From contig NZ_JAMDLH010000001.1 in the NCBI RefSeq assembly GCF_023721755.1, forward strand, positions 186,001 to 250,000: DNA of 64,000 nt, given 5' to 3'. How positions within the stretch are numbered: position 1 is the stretch's first letter; every line of letters starts with the position of its first letter. Shown here in pieces: positions 1 through 11,609 of the stretch. The DNA comes from Pleomorphomonas sp. NRK KF1. Its GTDB lineage: Bacteria; Pseudomonadota; Alphaproteobacteria; Rhizobiales; Pleomorphomonadaceae. A program made the translations under genes and the position numbers. Below the pieces are notes generated by a model. That model saw only the letters and a program-made list of their open reading frames with translations. It was not told the DNA's origin and made no database searches.

Positions 1-1
1 C

Positions 2-952
2 ATAGGGCCGGGCGGCTACCAGCTCGGTAATTTCCCGCCGGGCTTCTCCGAGTGGAACGACCGCTTTCGCGATACGGTGCGCGCCTTTTGGCGCGGCGAC
101 GAACTGGTGGCCCCGGAGCTGGCGGCGCGGTTGCTGGGATCGCCCGATCGCTTCGATCGTTCCAATCGTCGTCCGTCGGCCTCCGTCAACTTCATCACCG
201 CGCATGACGGTTTCACGCTGAGAGACCTGGTTTCTTACGCGGCCAAGCATAACGAGGCCAACCTCGAGGACAACCGAGACGGTCATTCCGACAATCATTC
301 CGCCAACTACGGAACCGAAGGACCTTCGACCGATCCGGTCATCGTCGCCACGCGCAAGCGTCAGATGCGCAACATGCTTGCCACGCTGCTTCTGTCGCAG
401 GGGACGCCGATGCTGCTGGCCGGTGACGAGCTGGCCAACAGCCAGTTCGGCAACAACAATGCCTATTGTCAGGACAATCCGGTCGGCTGGGTGACATGGA
501 ACCAGGCCGACGACGCGGAACTGGCAAACTTCGTGGCCTACGTCGTCCGCCTGCGGCAATCCCACCCGGTGTTCCGGCAGACGCGCTTCCTGCACGGCAC
601 GCCGCGGCCGCAAGACAAGCTGTCCGACGTTGAATGGATCGCTGTTTCAGGCCGCCCCATGACGGGCAGTGATTGGAACAGCCGCGAATGCAAGGCGTTT
701 GGCGTATTGTTGCGCGACTCGGCGTTGCCGCACGTCGAGGCGGATGGCGAGGCCGTCTACCTCATGCTGAACGCTCATCGCGCCAACCGGCGGTTCCACC
801 TGCCGCCGACGCGCGCTGAGCACAGCTGGAAGCCCATTCTGACGTCCGACATGCCAACAGGACGTCCCGCCGCCGCAACGCCGCGTCGCGCATGGCAGGC
901 GGTTGAGGTGCCTGGGCGCACCTTCCTCGCTTTCGTCGAGGTAAAGGCCTGA
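2..952 (+). CDS. glgX: Glycogen debranching enzyme GlgX, C-terminal part
   Basis: The reading frame is already open at base 2, so the gene is cut by the window edge and about 316 C-terminal residues are present. It continues the GH13 isoamylase/GlgX pattern: GGYQLGNFPPGFSEWND at the very start, then FITAHDGFTLRDLVSY, which carries the conserved His-Asp of GH13 region IV (transition-state stabiliser), then the GDELANSQFGNNNAYCQDN stretch typical of GlgX. The N-terminal CBM48 domain and the catalytic nucleophile lie outside the window. GlgX hydrolyses alpha-1,6 branches of phosphorylase-limited glycogen in the cytoplasm. pgm follows 44 bp downstream on the same strand, fitting a glycogen gene cluster. 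Confidence 0.93.
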   Translation: MGPGGYQLGNFPPGFSEWNDRFRDTVRAFWRGDELVAPELAARLLGSPDRFDRSNRRPSASVNFITAHDGFTLRDLVSYAAKHNEANLEDNRDGHSDNHSANYGTEGPSTDPVIVATRKRQMRNMLATLLLSQGTPMLLAGDELANSQFGNNNAYCQDNPVGWVTWNQADDAELANFVAYVVRLRQSHPVFRQTRFLHGTPRPQDKLSDVEWIAVSGRPMTGSDWNSRECKAFGVLLRDSALPHVEADGEAVYLMLNAHRANRRFHLPPTRAEHSWKPILTSDMPTGRPAAATPRRAWQAVEVPGRTFLAFVEVKA

Positions 953-990
953 GAAATTGATATAGGATGACATTGCCTCTCGGGGAGTGA

Positions 991-2628
<1,638 letters not shown>

Positions 2629-2651
2629 GGGACAGCGATTTTCCTGAATGG

Positions 2652-2684
2652 AAAGGCCCGGAGCACGCAGCTCCGGGCTTTTTC
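2652..2684 (+). terminator. Rho-independent terminator after pgm
   Basis: A perfect 9-bp stem (GCCCGGAGC, 2656-2664, with GCTCCGGGC, 2670-2678) has a 5-nt loop and is followed by CTTTTTCG. It lies 24 bp past the pgm stop. The gene on the other strand ends at 2686, so it may also help stop transcription from that side, although the T-tract favours the plus strand. Confidence 0.85.
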
Positions 2685-2685
2685 G

Positions 2686-3954
2686 TCAATGCGACAGGAA
2701 GACGCCGCTGGTGGTGGTCGTTGTCGTCGTCGAACCGTTGGGAATGGCCGTCGCATCGGGCGCCAGATTCCAGGTCGTCTGATTGAGGATCAGCGAATCC
2801 GCGACGATCGTGACCTTGTCGAGCGAGGCCGTCATGCCGGAGTTCATGGTGAGTTGCCGGCTGGGCAGATGAATGAGCCCGGAAAGCTCATGTCCCGGGC
2901 TGTCGTTCCACGGCCACTGCGTCGGATTGACGTTGGCCGTCGTCTCGTACATGAGCACATTGGCGTAATCGCCGGTGGTCGGTGCCTTGAGATACGTTCC
3001 GGCACCCGAGTTGAACTGGAACTTCGACGTGTCGGCGAAGTAGAACGTGACGTCGGTGCCCTTCAGCGTTCCCTGGATATTCCAGTCACCACCCTTAATG
3101 ATGTAGAGGCCGGGGCTGAATGTCGAGACGGTCTTGGAGTTGTTGAAGTTGACACCGCCGCAATGCACGCCCGGCTGGAAAGTATAGGTGGCGGCGTCGA
3201 TGTTGCGGCTGTTGTAGTTGCAGGCACCCACCGTGACGGCCGGCAGCTTGCCAGCATAAGGATCGCTCGCCGGCGAGCAGCCCTTTTCCAGGTTGGGATG
3301 CGTACCGCCATTGTCGATGATGCTGGCGCTCTTGATGCAGATCTTTTTCGAGTTGATCGTCGTGCCATTGTTGAAGATGGCCGCGCTGCCTGCGCTCGAC
3401 TGCACATGTATCTCGCAGGCGGTGGCATTGACGGTGGCGCCGGAGTTGACGAGCAGCGCTTGCGAGTTCTTCGAGGTGAGCAGGATGCAGACCGTTCCGG
3501 CCGCCGTGCTGGTGGTGGACGTCTTCGGCGTTGCCTTCGCGGAAACGCCGACCGACGTGTCGTTCTTGCCGATGATCCCCATGAAGGACAGCGGCACGGT
3601 GACGGTCGCTGTGCCGGAAACGCTTCCATCAGAGTTGCGGACGAAGCTGAAACCCAGGTTCTCCTCGGCGATGCCGGTGTTCGTCAGGTTTGCGGCCAGC
3701 GTTGCTCGGCCGGCTTCGACATAGCCCGAACCGGTGGTCAAGGCCGCGCGAATGGTTGCCTGGTCGAGAGCGCCTTGCAGAATCTCTCTTGCGCGCAGGG
3801 CCTGGGCGAGGTCGACCGCCGCACCGACCGCCACAATCAGAACGACCAGCGCGATCGCCATGATGACGGCGATCGAACCGCGAGTGTCGTTTGCCAGCGC
3901 TCGCACTTCTGAAAACCTACCGGATGATCCTTCTGGAATGCGCAGACCGGACAT
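2686..3954 (-). CDS. TadE/TadG-like Flp pilus-assembly family protein (orphan)
   Basis: This 422-residue protein has a short N-terminal cytoplasmic tail, then one hydrophobic segment (about residues 27-48) followed by DLAQALRAREILQGALDQA. That arrangement is the N-terminal signature of TadE/TadG-like proteins, which are anchored minor pilins of Flp/Tad systems. The remaining ~370 residues would be extracytoplasmic. They are rich in Ser, Thr, Gly and Asn, and their repeated short beta-like segments suggest a beta-solenoid or secreted fold. A run of seven Thr lies near the C-terminus. No other tad, flp or cpa gene is nearby, so it is an orphan. The N-terminal family assignment is fairly secure; the role is not. 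Confidence 0.72.
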   Translation of the reverse strand: MSGLRIPEGSSGRFSEVRALANDTRGSIAVIMAIALVVLIVAVGAAVDLAQALRAREILQGALDQATIRAALTTGSGYVEAGRATLAANLTNTGIAEENLGFSFVRNSDGSVSGTATVTVPLSFMGIIGKNDTSVGVSAKATPKTSTTSTAAGTVCILLTSKNSQALLVNSGATVNATACEIHVQSSAGSAAIFNNGTTINSKKICIKSASIIDNGGTHPNLEKGCSPASDPYAGKLPAVTVGACNYNSRNIDAATYTFQPGVHCGGVNFNNSKTVSTFSPGLYIIKGGDWNIQGTLKGTDVTFYFADTSKFQFNSGAGTYLKAPTTGDYANVLMYETTANVNPTQWPWNDSPGHELSGLIHLPSRQLTMNSGMTASLDKVTIVADSLILNQTTWNLAPDATAIPNGSTTTTTTTSGVFLSH

Positions 3955-4264
3955 CGTGCTACCTCATGCATTTCCCAGCTGCCGCGGCGACGGCCTGCAA
4001 CCTGGGGATATCGTTATCAACCAGGCGCACAAAGTCGCCGGGAAAAGCCATTTGTGCCACCTTGAACGTTACGAGATGAATAATTCTGGCCGCGAACGAC
4101 TAGGACTTTACGCAATCTCGCGCAAAAAAAGCGCTGGCTCCACGGCGCCGCAGGCAAGAAGGAGCCTAGTGATCGGGTTTTTGCCAGCCTGCCCAATTCT
4201 TGGGTGACAAAGCGATTTTGGCGGCAGTAAAAGGGCGCAGCAAGCGAAGGCCCTGGAGGGAAGA
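3955..4264. other. Divergent intergenic region between the TadG-like gene and panC
   Basis: These 310 bp hold no convincing gene. They must contain the promoters for the minus-strand TadG-like gene and for panC. A GGAGGG ribosome-binding site at 4255-4260 precedes the panC TTG start. I saw no strong hairpin or long inverted repeat. Confidence 0.5.
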
Positions 4265-5125
4265 TTGCCGCTGGAGACCGTAACCACCATTGCCGAACTC
4301 CGTGAACGACTGGAACCGGCGCGGCGGGTCGGGAAGAGCATCGGCCTTGTCCCGACCATGGGCTATCTTCATCGCGGCCATGCGACGCTCGTCGATCGGG
4401 CAAGGGCGGAGAACGAAGTCGTCGTGACGTCGGTGTTCGTCAATCCCCTGCAGTTCGGCCCCAACGAGGATTTTGCTCGCTATCCCCGCGACCTCGATGC
4501 CGATCGCAGGCTGCTCGCCGCTCACGGGGCAGATATCGTGTTCGCCCCCTCGGTCGAGGAAATGTATGCGCGTCCCATCGCCACCCACATCGAGGTGGAA
4601 GGGCTTTCGGCCTGCATGGAGGGAGAGCGCAGGCCCGGCCATTTCCGCGGCGTCGCCACGGTCGTCGGCAAGCTGTTCAACATCGTCCAGCCGGACCGCG
4701 CCTACTTCGGCGAAAAGGACTACCAGCAGCTTCAGGTGATCCGTCGCATGGTCGCCGATCTCTCCTTTCAGTTGGAGATCGTCGGCGTGCCGACGGTACG
4801 CAACGCCGACGGTGTCGCGCTGTCGTCGCGTAACGTCTACCTGTCCGCCGAAGAGCGCGCTGCCGCGCCCGTGCTCAATCGCTCGCTCGCCGCGGCTGCC
4901 GAAGCCATCGGCGCCGGCGTCGTCGAGCCGGGAAAGATCGAAGCGGTCATTCGAAGGGTCCTGGACGCCGAGCCGCTGGCCGACCCGGATCTCGTCGCCA
5001 TCGCAGCGGCGGACACGCTTGAGCCGATTGATCCCAAGGCGCCGCCTTCGGCAATTGCTCTGATGATCGCCGTCCGCATCGGTCGCACGCGCCTCATCGA
5101 TCAGCGCGTCGTCGCCGTTCCCTGA
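4265..5125 (+). CDS. panC: Pantothenate synthetase
   Basis: It joins pantoate and beta-alanine with ATP to make pantothenate, the precursor of coenzyme A. The 286-residue product has the HIGH-like nucleotide motif [10 protein letters not shown] at residues 30-39, the [19 protein letters not shown] segment, and [15 protein letters not shown] near residue 150. Length is normal for bacterial PanC. The start is a TTG at 4265, chosen because GGAGGG sits 4 bases upstream and because it places the first motif at the usual position. panB follows 38 bp downstream on the same strand, so the two pantothenate genes form an operon. Confidence 0.95.
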   Translation: MPLETVTTIAELRERLEPARRVGKSIGLVPTMGYLHRGHATLVDRARAENEVVVTSVFVNPLQFGPNEDFARYPRDLDADRRLLAAHGADIVFAPSVEEMYARPIATHIEVEGLSACMEGERRPGHFRGVATVVGKLFNIVQPDRAYFGEKDYQQLQVIRRMVADLSFQLEIVGVPTVRNADGVALSSRNVYLSAEERAAAPVLNRSLAAAAEAIGAGVVEPGKIEAVIRRVLDAEPLADPDLVAIAAADTLEPIDPKAPPSAIALMIAVRIGRTRLIDQRVVAVP

Positions 5126-5163
5126 AAAGAGACAGCCCGGACCTCGGTCCCGGAGGTATTGAC

Positions 5164-5985
5164 ATGAGTGCACCCGTCCGCTCCCGCCGCACCTCGGTCG
5201 CCGACATCAAGGCCCTGAAGGGCGTGCGTCCCATCGTCAGCCTCACCGCCTACACGGCGCCGATGGCGGCGCTGCTGGATCCGCATGTCGACTTCCTGCT
5301 GATCGGGGATTCGCTCGGCATGGTGGTTTATGGGTTCGAAACGACACTGCCGGTGACCCTCGACCTGATGATCGCCCACGGTGCGGCGGTGGTGCGCGGT
5401 TCGACGACGTCGCTTGTGGTCGTCGACATGCCCTTCGGCTCCTACCAGGAAGGACGCGAGCAGGCATTCCGCTCGGCGTCGCGCGTTCTCGCCGAGACAG
5501 GCGCTCAAGCGGTGAAGCTCGAAGGCGGCGAAGAGATGGGCGAGACCATCCGTTTTCTGACCGAGCGCGGCGTGCCGGTGCTCGGTCACATCGGCCTGAC
5601 GCCGCAGATGGTCAACGTCTACGGTGGCTACAAGACGCAGGGGCGCAATCAGTTCCAGGCTGCCAAGATCAAGGCCGACGCCCGGACCGTCGCCGAAGCC
5701 GGCGCTTTCGGCTTCGTGCTTGAAGGAACCATGGAACCGCTGGCGCGAGAGATCACGGCGGAAGCGCCGATCCCCGTGATCGGCATCGGCGCCTCGCCCC
5801 AATGCGACGGTCAGATCCTGGTCAGCGAGGATATGCTCGGCCTCTACAACGAGTTCATTCCTCGCCACGTGAAGCGCTTCGCCGATCTGGGGGCCGAAGT
5901 GTCGAAGGCAGCTGCCGCCTACGCCGAGGACGTCAAGGCCCGCAGCTTTCCTGGCTTGGAGCATACCTTCCAGCCCAAGGCCTGA
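5164..5985 (+). CDS. panB: 3-methyl-2-oxobutanoate hydroxymethyltransferase
   Basis: It transfers a hydroxymethyl group from methylene-tetrahydrofolate to alpha-ketoisovalerate, giving ketopantoate, the first committed step to pantothenate. The 273-residue TIM-barrel protein shows the Mg-binding region [13 protein letters not shown] (about 45-57), VKLEGGEEM (about 118) and [20 protein letters not shown]. Length is typical. It is the second gene of the panC-panB pair. Ketopantoate reductase (panE) is not in this window. Confidence 0.95.
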   Translation: MSAPVRSRRTSVADIKALKGVRPIVSLTAYTAPMAALLDPHVDFLLIGDSLGMVVYGFETTLPVTLDLMIAHGAAVVRGSTTSLVVVDMPFGSYQEGREQAFRSASRVLAETGAQAVKLEGGEEMGETIRFLTERGVPVLGHIGLTPQMVNVYGGYKTQGRNQFQAAKIKADARTVAEAGAFGFVLEGTMEPLAREITAEAPIPVIGIGASPQCDGQILVSEDMLGLYNEFIPRHVKRFADLGAEVSKAAAAYAEDVKARSFPGLEHTFQPKA

Positions 5986-6561
5986 GCCCGATTGGACCAA
6001 GTGATAAGCTCCAGGCTCAGTTGCCACGGCCGGGTTGAGGCTCTGTCGGCGGCGGTTATCGACGCAACGTCGACGCGTGTAGCGCGCGGCAACTCGTAAA
6101 AGTCCAAGGTTAGGAGTGTCTACGTGGAAACACGTGGCTATCCCTTACCCTTTTTGGAGATTTTCGCGGGTCGGTTTTCGCTCTGTGTTGAATAGGTGCT
6201 CCAGCTTTTCTTAAGTAACCTGGCGACTGGATAAAAAATAACCTGTTTGCATATTTTGTGGGCGATAGTTTGATTATCATCTGCGCATGTGTAGTTTGTG
6301 GTCAATTTAAGGCGCTTTGCGATTGACCATCGGCATAATTTGTAATCTAGTAGTTGAGAAGCCCGTCGGTTTGGCGGGCGTGGAGCGGCTGCCATTGGTT
6401 TCTATCCCTCGGCTTGGTTCGCGATGGGATGTCCTGCGGGAGTTGCTTCGAGCGAGGCTCGGTGGATTGGGTGCGCTTCGGGCGCTCGACGATCGAGGCG
6501 GGTGTCGACAAGAACAAAAGCACCCACACGCCGTGCCTCTTGGTCATCAGGGGAGACATTC
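5986..6561. other. Long AT-rich intergenic region upstream of aapJ
   Basis: These 576 bp contain no supported gene. The middle part (about 6130-6370) is clearly richer in A and T than its surroundings. It carries an inverted repeat (6299-6329, listed separately) and a small ACGTG-GAAA-CACGT hairpin at 6122-6135. It probably holds the aap operon promoter and binding sites. The last ~190 bp before aapJ are GC-rich again and would be an untranslated leader. Confidence 0.5.
6299..6329. repeat. Inverted repeat TGGTCAAT-N15-ATTGACCA upstream of aapJ
   Basis: Perfect 8-bp arms at 6299-6306 and 6322-6329 are separated by 15 bp, in the AT-rich part of the gap. The right arm contains TTGACC (6323-6328), which could serve as a -35 box with a weak TCTAGT -10 at 6346-6351. 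A dimeric regulator site about two helical turns long is plausible. No family was assigned. Confidence 0.45.
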
Positions 6562-7593
6562 ATGCGTTCCAATACATTCAAGACTCTGCTGCTTGGCGCC
6601 GCTTTCATCGGAGCTGGCGCTGTTGCCGCTTCGGCCGGCACTCTCGATGAGGTCAAGGCCAAGGGCTTTGTGCAGTGCGGTGTCAATGGCGCCGGTCTCG
6701 CCGGTTTTGGCGCGCCGGACGACGCCGGGAACTGGACGGGTCTCGATGTCGACGCTTGCCGTGCCGTCGCCGCTGCGGTGTTTGGAGATCCCTCCAAGGT
6801 GAAGTATACCGGCCTTTCCGCCAAGGAGCGCTTCACGGCCCTGCAGTCGAAGGAAATCGACATGCTGGCCCGCAACTCGACAAACACCATGAGCCGCGAT
6901 ACGCAGCTCGGCATCACCTTCACCGGCGTCAACTATTACGACGGCCAGGGCTTCATGGTGAAGAAGGCGCTCGGCGTCTCCTCCGCCAAGGATCTCAACG
7001 GCGCTTCCGTCTGCGTGCAGTCCGGCACCACCACCGAGCTCAATCTCGCCGACTATTTCAAGTCGAATGGCATGACCTTCAACGCCGTCGTGTTCGAGAA
7101 GCAGGAAGAAGCGGACGCCGCCTATGACGCCGGCCGTTGCGACGCCTACACCACTGACGCTTCGGGTCTCTACTCGATCCGCCTCAAGATGACCAATCCG
7201 GACGACAGCATCGTTCTGCCGGAAATCATCTCCAAGGAGCCGCTCGGGCCGGCCGTTCGCCAGGGCGACGACCAGTGGGAGTCCATCGTTCGCTGGAGCC
7301 ACTACGCCATGCTGATCGCCGAGGAGTTCGGCGTCACCCAAGCCAACGTCGATGAGATGAAGACGTCCGAGAATCCTGAGGTTCAGCGCCTGCTCGGCGT
7401 TGGCGAGGGTGTCGATTTCGGTACCCCGATCGGCCTCACCAAGGATTGGGCCTATAACATCATCAAGGGCGTCGGCAACTACGGCGAGTCCTTCGAGCGG
7501 AACGTCGGCGAAGGATCGCCGCTCAAGATCGCTCGCGGCCTCAATGCTCTGTGGACGAAGGGCGGCCTGCAGTACGCCCCGCCGATCCGCTGA
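6562..7593 (+). CDS. aapJ: General L-amino acid ABC transporter, periplasmic binding protein
   Basis: This 343-residue family-3 solute-binding protein is the receptor of the rhizobial broad-specificity amino-acid importer AapJQMP. A signal peptide spans roughly residues 1-25, ending ASA-G, and is followed by TLDEVKAKGFVQCGVNG. NTMSRDTQLGITFTGVNYYDG and CDAYTTDASGL are typical of AapJ/BztA proteins. The ATG at 6562 is chosen because it begins the signal peptide and has AGGGGAGA just upstream. An ATG 138 bp earlier in frame would add a non-signal extension. The permease and ATPase genes follow in the standard order J-Q-M-P. Confidence 0.95.
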   Translation: MRSNTFKTLLLGAAFIGAGAVAASAGTLDEVKAKGFVQCGVNGAGLAGFGAPDDAGNWTGLDVDACRAVAAAVFGDPSKVKYTGLSAKERFTALQSKEIDMLARNSTNTMSRDTQLGITFTGVNYYDGQGFMVKKALGVSSAKDLNGASVCVQSGTTTELNLADYFKSNGMTFNAVVFEKQEEADAAYDAGRCDAYTTDASGLYSIRLKMTNPDDSIVLPEIISKEPLGPAVRQGDDQWESIVRWSHYAMLIAEEFGVTQANVDEMKTSENPEVQRLLGVGEGVDFGTPIGLTKDWAYNIIKGVGNYGESFERNVGEGSPLKIARGLNALWTKGGLQYAPPIR

Positions 7594-7607
7594 TCTGACA
7601 GGTGAAA

Positions 7608-7636
7608 GGGGAGGCGTCCGATAGGGGCGCTTCCCC
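7608..7636 (+). other. Stem-loop between aapJ and aapQ
   Basis: An 11-bp stem (7608-7618 with 7626-7636, two G-U pairs) with a 7-nt loop lies 14 bp after the aapJ stop. No T-run follows. This position, between an abundant binding protein and its permease, is where mRNA-stabilising or attenuating stem-loops are common, and I infer that role. Confidence 0.5.
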
Positions 7637-7818
7637 AGCTTCGGATTGATGGGAAGCGTCGGCTGACGTCGCGTCCGGCCGGTTTGCTTCCGGCTGGGTG
7701 TGCGTGCGCATGCTTGGCAGATTGCCTCGCCGGGCGTGGCGCAATCGCGGGGCGCACTCCTTCCTTGTGACAAAACGTGCTTTTGGCGCCGGCCTGGCGC
7801 CCTCTCTCGAGGCCTGAC

Positions 7819-9018
7819 ATGACGCTCCGAGACAAGACGGCTGACGAAACGCCTCGATCCTGGGTTCGCGCCGTCCTCTATGATGCGACGATCCGTGGCT
7901 GGGTTTTTCAAGGACTGGTTCTGCTGGGCCTTATCCTGTTCGCCATCTGGGTGATCCACAACACGGCCGCCAACCTGCGCGCGGCCAACATTCCCTTCGG
8001 CTTCGACTTCCTCAACATGCGGGCCGGCTTCGACATCTCGCAGAAGCCCATCGACTACACGCTGGATTCCTCGCACGCCCAGGCCTTCAAGGTCGGTCTT
8101 CTCAACACCATCATCGTCTCGGTGCTCGGTATCATCCTGGCGACGATCGTCGGGTTTGTCGTCGGCATTTCGCGCCTGTCCAGCAACTGGCTGCTGGCAA
8201 GGGCGGCGACCGTTTACATCGAGACGCTGCGCAACGTTCCGCTGCTGCTCCAGCTCCTGTTCTGGTACAAGGCGGTGCTCTCGGTGCTACCCGGTCCGCG
8301 GCAGGGCTATGCGTTGCCGTTTTCCATCAATCTGTCCAACCGCGGCCTGACCATGCCGCGACCGATCGCCGGTGACGGCTTCGAGTTCGTCATGTGGTCG
8401 GTGCCGGTTGCCGTCGCCCTGGCATGGGCCGTGGCCCGCTGGGCGAGGAACCGCCAGGCCACCACCGGACAGTCTTTTCCGGTGTTCCGTGCGTCGCTCG
8501 GAATTGTCATCGGGTTGCCGCTGGTGATCTTCCTGGCCCTCGGCGCGCCGCTGTCGTTCGAGATTCCCGAGCTCAAGGGATTCAACTTCGCCGGCGGCAT
8601 GGTCGTGCATCCCGAACTGATCGCCATGCTGCTCGGCATCTCGCTTTATACAGCCACCTTCATCGCCGAGACGGTGCGAGCCGGCATCCTCGCGGTGTCG
8701 GCCGGACAGAGCGAAGCCGCGTTCTCGCTGGGCCTTCGCCCGCGCCAGACCATGCGCCTCATCGTCGTGCCGCAAGCCATGCGCGTCATCATTCCACCGC
8801 TCACCAGCCAGTATCTCAACCTGACCAAGAACTCGTCCTTGGCGCTGGCCATCGGCTATCCGGACCTGGTCGCCGTGTTTGCCGGCTCCACGCTCAACAT
8901 CACCGGCCACGCCATCGAGGTCATCGCCATCACCATGGCGGTCTACCTTGCCCTGAGCCTCATCACCGCTGCGCTGATGAACTGGTTCAACGCCCGCGTG
9001 GCGCTGGTCGAACGCTGA
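7819..9018 (+). CDS. aapQ: General L-amino acid ABC transporter, permease AapQ
   Basis: This inner-membrane permease of 399 residues carries the His/Glu-type membrane-spanning domain. An N-terminal membrane segment (about 30-50) is followed by the core with [20 protein letters not shown]. The EAA loop reads [20 protein letters not shown], ending in [19 protein letters not shown]. The large insert between the first helices is typical of AapQ/BztB. The ATG at 7819 is preferred over an in-frame GTG at 7777, since the extra 14 residues have no family support; the ribosome-binding site is weak for both. The stop is 11 bp before aapM. Confidence 0.93.
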   Translation: MTLRDKTADETPRSWVRAVLYDATIRGWVFQGLVLLGLILFAIWVIHNTAANLRAANIPFGFDFLNMRAGFDISQKPIDYTLDSSHAQAFKVGLLNTIIVSVLGIILATIVGFVVGISRLSSNWLLARAATVYIETLRNVPLLLQLLFWYKAVLSVLPGPRQGYALPFSINLSNRGLTMPRPIAGDGFEFVMWSVPVAVALAWAVARWARNRQATTGQSFPVFRASLGIVIGLPLVIFLALGAPLSFEIPELKGFNFAGGMVVHPELIAMLLGISLYTATFIAETVRAGILAVSAGQSEAAFSLGLRPRQTMRLIVVPQAMRVIIPPLTSQYLNLTKNSSLALAIGYPDLVAVFAGSTLNITGHAIEVIAITMAVYLALSLITAALMNWFNARVALVER

Positions 9019-9029
9019 GGGAGACGGTC

Positions 9030-10172
9030 ATGAGCCGCATCGAAACCGATACCGTCTTCGTCCGTCGCGACTTTCTCGAGCCGGAGGCGCCGCCGGCCTC
9101 ACTCGGCGGGTTTCCGGGCTGGGCGCGCAAGAACCTGTTCTCTTCGCCGCTCAACATCGTCGTCAGCCTTGCCATGCTGTTCCTGCTGGTTTGGTTCATT
9201 CCGCCACTTTTCAAGTGGTTGTTCGTCGATGCCGTCTGGACGGGCGACAACCGCGATGCCTGTCTGCCCAAGGGCGATGAGACGGTCGGCGCCTGCTGGG
9301 CCTTCATCAACGCCAAGGCGGCCCAGTTCACCTTCGGATCCTACCCCGCCGACGAGCGCTGGCGACCGGCATTGGTAATGATCGCCTTCTTTGCCGGTCT
9401 TTTCTGGATCGCGGTGCCGAAGATGCCGCGCCGCCGGGAAGGCGTTTGGCTGATGTTGACCGTCTTCCCGGTCGCCACCTTCTGGCTCCTTTATGGTGGT
9501 TTCGGCTTGCCGATCGTCGAGACGTCCAATTGGGGTGGTCTTCTGGTGACGCTGGTCGTGGCCATCACTGGCATCGTGGCGTCGCTGCCTCTGGGCATCC
9601 TGCTTGCGCTCGGTCGTCGCTCGAAGCTGCCGTTCATCAAGATCGTATCGGTGGTGTTCATCGAGATCTGGCGCGGCGTTCCACTCATCACCGTGCTGTT
9701 CATGGCCTCGGTGATGTTGCCTCTGTTCCTGCCCACCGGCGTCAACTTCGACAAGCTGTTGCGCGCGCTGATCGGCGTCGCCCTGTTCACTGGCGCCTAT
9801 ATGGCCGAAACCATCCGCGGCGGTTTGCAGGCCATACCCAAGGGGCAGTACGAAGGCGCCGCCTCGCTCGGTCTCGGCTACTGGCAGTCGATGCGGCTGA
9901 TCATCCTGCCACAGGCGCTGAAGATCGTCATCCCCGGCATCGTCAACAGCTTCATCTCGCTGTTCAAGGATACCTCTCTGGTGATGATCATCGGTCTTTA
10001 CGACCTGCTCGGCTCGATCCAGCGCAACTTTTCCGACGCCAACTGGTCGACGCCGTCGATCGCTCCGACGGGTCTGATCTTCGCCGCAGCCGTTTTCTGG
10101 GTTTTCTGTTTCTCCATGTCACGCTATTCGATGTACATGGAGAGAAAGCTCAACACCGGACACAAGCGGTAA
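9030..10172 (+). CDS. aapM: General L-amino acid ABC transporter, permease AapM
   Basis: The partner permease of AapQ has 380 residues. After an N-terminal helix there is a periplasmic region with a Cys pair, then the conserved transporter domain, including [20 protein letters not shown] and the EAA loop [20 protein letters not shown]. The ATG at 9030 has GAGGGAGA upstream and lies 11 bp after aapQ. A much longer open frame running upstream overlaps aapQ and is not translated as such. Confidence 0.94.
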   Translation: MSRIETDTVFVRRDFLEPEAPPASLGGFPGWARKNLFSSPLNIVVSLAMLFLLVWFIPPLFKWLFVDAVWTGDNRDACLPKGDETVGACWAFINAKAAQFTFGSYPADERWRPALVMIAFFAGLFWIAVPKMPRRREGVWLMLTVFPVATFWLLYGGFGLPIVETSNWGGLLVTLVVAITGIVASLPLGILLALGRRSKLPFIKIVSVVFIEIWRGVPLITVLFMASVMLPLFLPTGVNFDKLLRALIGVALFTGAYMAETIRGGLQAIPKGQYEGAASLGLGYWQSMRLIILPQALKIVIPGIVNSFISLFKDTSLVMIIGLYDLLGSIQRNFSDANWSTPSIAPTGLIFAAAVFWVFCFSMSRYSMYMERKLNTGHKR

Positions 10173-10217
10173 CCCGCGCTTTTCAGCTCCCCGCTTGCTT
10201 CCAAAGGGACCCTATTC

Positions 10218-10985
10218 ATGGCCGATACTGCCCTAGCCACCGCCCCCGAGTCCGAGACCGCCGTCGAAATGATCGGCGTCAACAAGTGGTTCGGCGAGTT
10301 TCATGTCCTACGCGACGTCAATCTCTCGGTCAAACGTGGCGAGCGCATCGTCATCTGCGGTCCCTCCGGTTCGGGTAAGTCGACGACCATCCGCTGCATC
10401 AATCGCCTTGAGGAACACCAGAAGGGCAAGATCATCGTCGACGGCATCGAGCTCACCAACGATCTCAAGCGCATCGACGAGGTGCGCCGCGAGGTCGGCA
10501 TGGTGTTCCAGCACTTCAACCTGTTTCCGCACCTGACCATCCTCGAGAACTGCACGCTGGCGCCGATCTGGGTGCGCAAAATGCCGAAGAAGGAAGCGGA
10601 AGAGGTGGCGATGCACTTCCTCACCCGCGTCAAGATTCCTGAGCAGGCCCACAAGTACCCCGGCCAGTTGTCGGGCGGACAGCAGCAGCGCGTCGCCATC
10701 GCCCGTTCGCTCTGCATGCGACCGAAGATCATGCTGTTCGACGAGCCGACCTCGGCCCTTGATCCCGAGATGGTCAAGGAGGTGCTCGACACCATGGTCG
10801 GACTCGCCGAGGAAGGCATGACCATGATCTGCGTGACCCACGAAATGGGTTTTGCGCGTCAGGTCGCCAATCGGGTGATCTTCATGGACCAGGGCCAGAT
10901 CGTCGAACAGAACGAGCCGGAGGAGTTCTTCTCCAATCCCAAGCACGAGCGCACCAAGCTGTTCCTCGGCCAGATCCTGCACTGA
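10218..10985 (+). CDS. aapP: General L-amino acid ABC transporter, ATP-binding protein
   Basis: This 255-residue ATPase energises AapQM. Walker A is GPSGSGKST (about residues 51-59), the signature is [15 protein letters not shown], Walker B is [15 protein letters not shown] and the switch histidine lies in VTHEMGF. It resembles GlnQ/AapP closely in length and motifs. It is the last gene of the aap operon, 45 bp after aapM. Confidence 0.95.
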   Translation: MADTALATAPESETAVEMIGVNKWFGEFHVLRDVNLSVKRGERIVICGPSGSGKSTTIRCINRLEEHQKGKIIVDGIELTNDLKRIDEVRREVGMVFQHFNLFPHLTILENCTLAPIWVRKMPKKEAEEVAMHFLTRVKIPEQAHKYPGQLSGGQQQRVAIARSLCMRPKIMLFDEPTSALDPEMVKEVLDTMVGLAEEGMTMICVTHEMGFARQVANRVIFMDQGQIVEQNEPEEFFSNPKHERTKLFLGQILH

Positions 10986-10993
10986 GTTTTTCG

Positions 10994-11026
10994 CGGGCGC
11001 CGTTGGCTGTTGTGCCGCGGCGCCCG
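10994..11026 (+). other. Stem-loop after aapP
   Basis: A perfect 9-bp stem (CGGGCGCCG, 10994-11002, with CGGCGCCCG, 11018-11026) has a 15-nt loop and lies 8 bp after the aapP stop. T residues precede rather than follow it, so it is not a standard Rho-independent terminator. It may protect the 3' end of the aap mRNA. Confidence 0.4.
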
Positions 11027-11242
11027 ATCCATATCCTGATCTCTTACTTTCAAAAGTCGCGCGACGGGTTTGGTCGCCCATACTAATTCCTGTCGGGCGG
11101 ATCGTCGTTTCCGTCTGGAAAAGCTATGGTCGACGGCTCCGTTTCAGGGAATGGGCCTTCCTAAAGGCGGCAAGTCGTGCCAGACAAAACGTCTGCGACA
11201 GAAGCCGGCTTTGCGCCGGCGCCAACAAGGAAGGACTGTGCG

Positions 11243-11605
11243 TTGGCTGAGGGGCGTCTGACAACCCATGTGCTCGATACGGCGGCGGGCCGCCCGGCCG
11301 CCGGCCTGAGGATCGAACTCTGGGCTATTCGCCTGGATGGCTCCCGTGACCTTGTCCGCGAGGCGATCACCAACGACGATGGTCGTATCGATGGAGCGCT
11401 GCTCTCCGGCATCACGTTCGTCGTCGGTACCTACGAACTGGTCTTCCATGCCGGCGACTACTTGCGCGCGGCTGGCCATGTCCTTGCCGACCCCGCCTTT
11501 CTCGACCTCGTACCCATCCGTTTCGGTATCGCCGATGCCTCGGCCCACTATCATGTGCCGCTGCTGATCTCGCCTTACGGATACTCAACCTATCGCGGGA
11601 GCTGA
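11243..11605 (+). CDS. uraH: 5-hydroxyisourate hydrolase (transthyretin-like)
   Basis: It hydrolyses 5-hydroxyisourate, the product of urate oxidation, to OHCU. The family ends are both visible: [15 protein letters not shown] near the N-terminus and the diagnostic [11 protein letters not shown] at the C-terminus. The TTG at 11243 gives 120 residues, the usual length, and has AGGAAGGA 8 bases upstream. A GTG at 11177 would add 22 residues without family support but has an AAAGGCGG site, so it cannot be excluded. xdhA starts 4 bp after the stop. The urate oxidase expected to supply its substrate (puuD) is at the end of the same gene block. Confidence 0.9.
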   Translation: MAEGRLTTHVLDTAAGRPAAGLRIELWAIRLDGSRDLVREAITNDDGRIDGALLSGITFVVGTYELVFHAGDYLRAAGHVLADPAFLDLVPIRFGIADASAHYHVPLLISPYGYSTYRGS

Positions 11606-11609
11606 CCTC

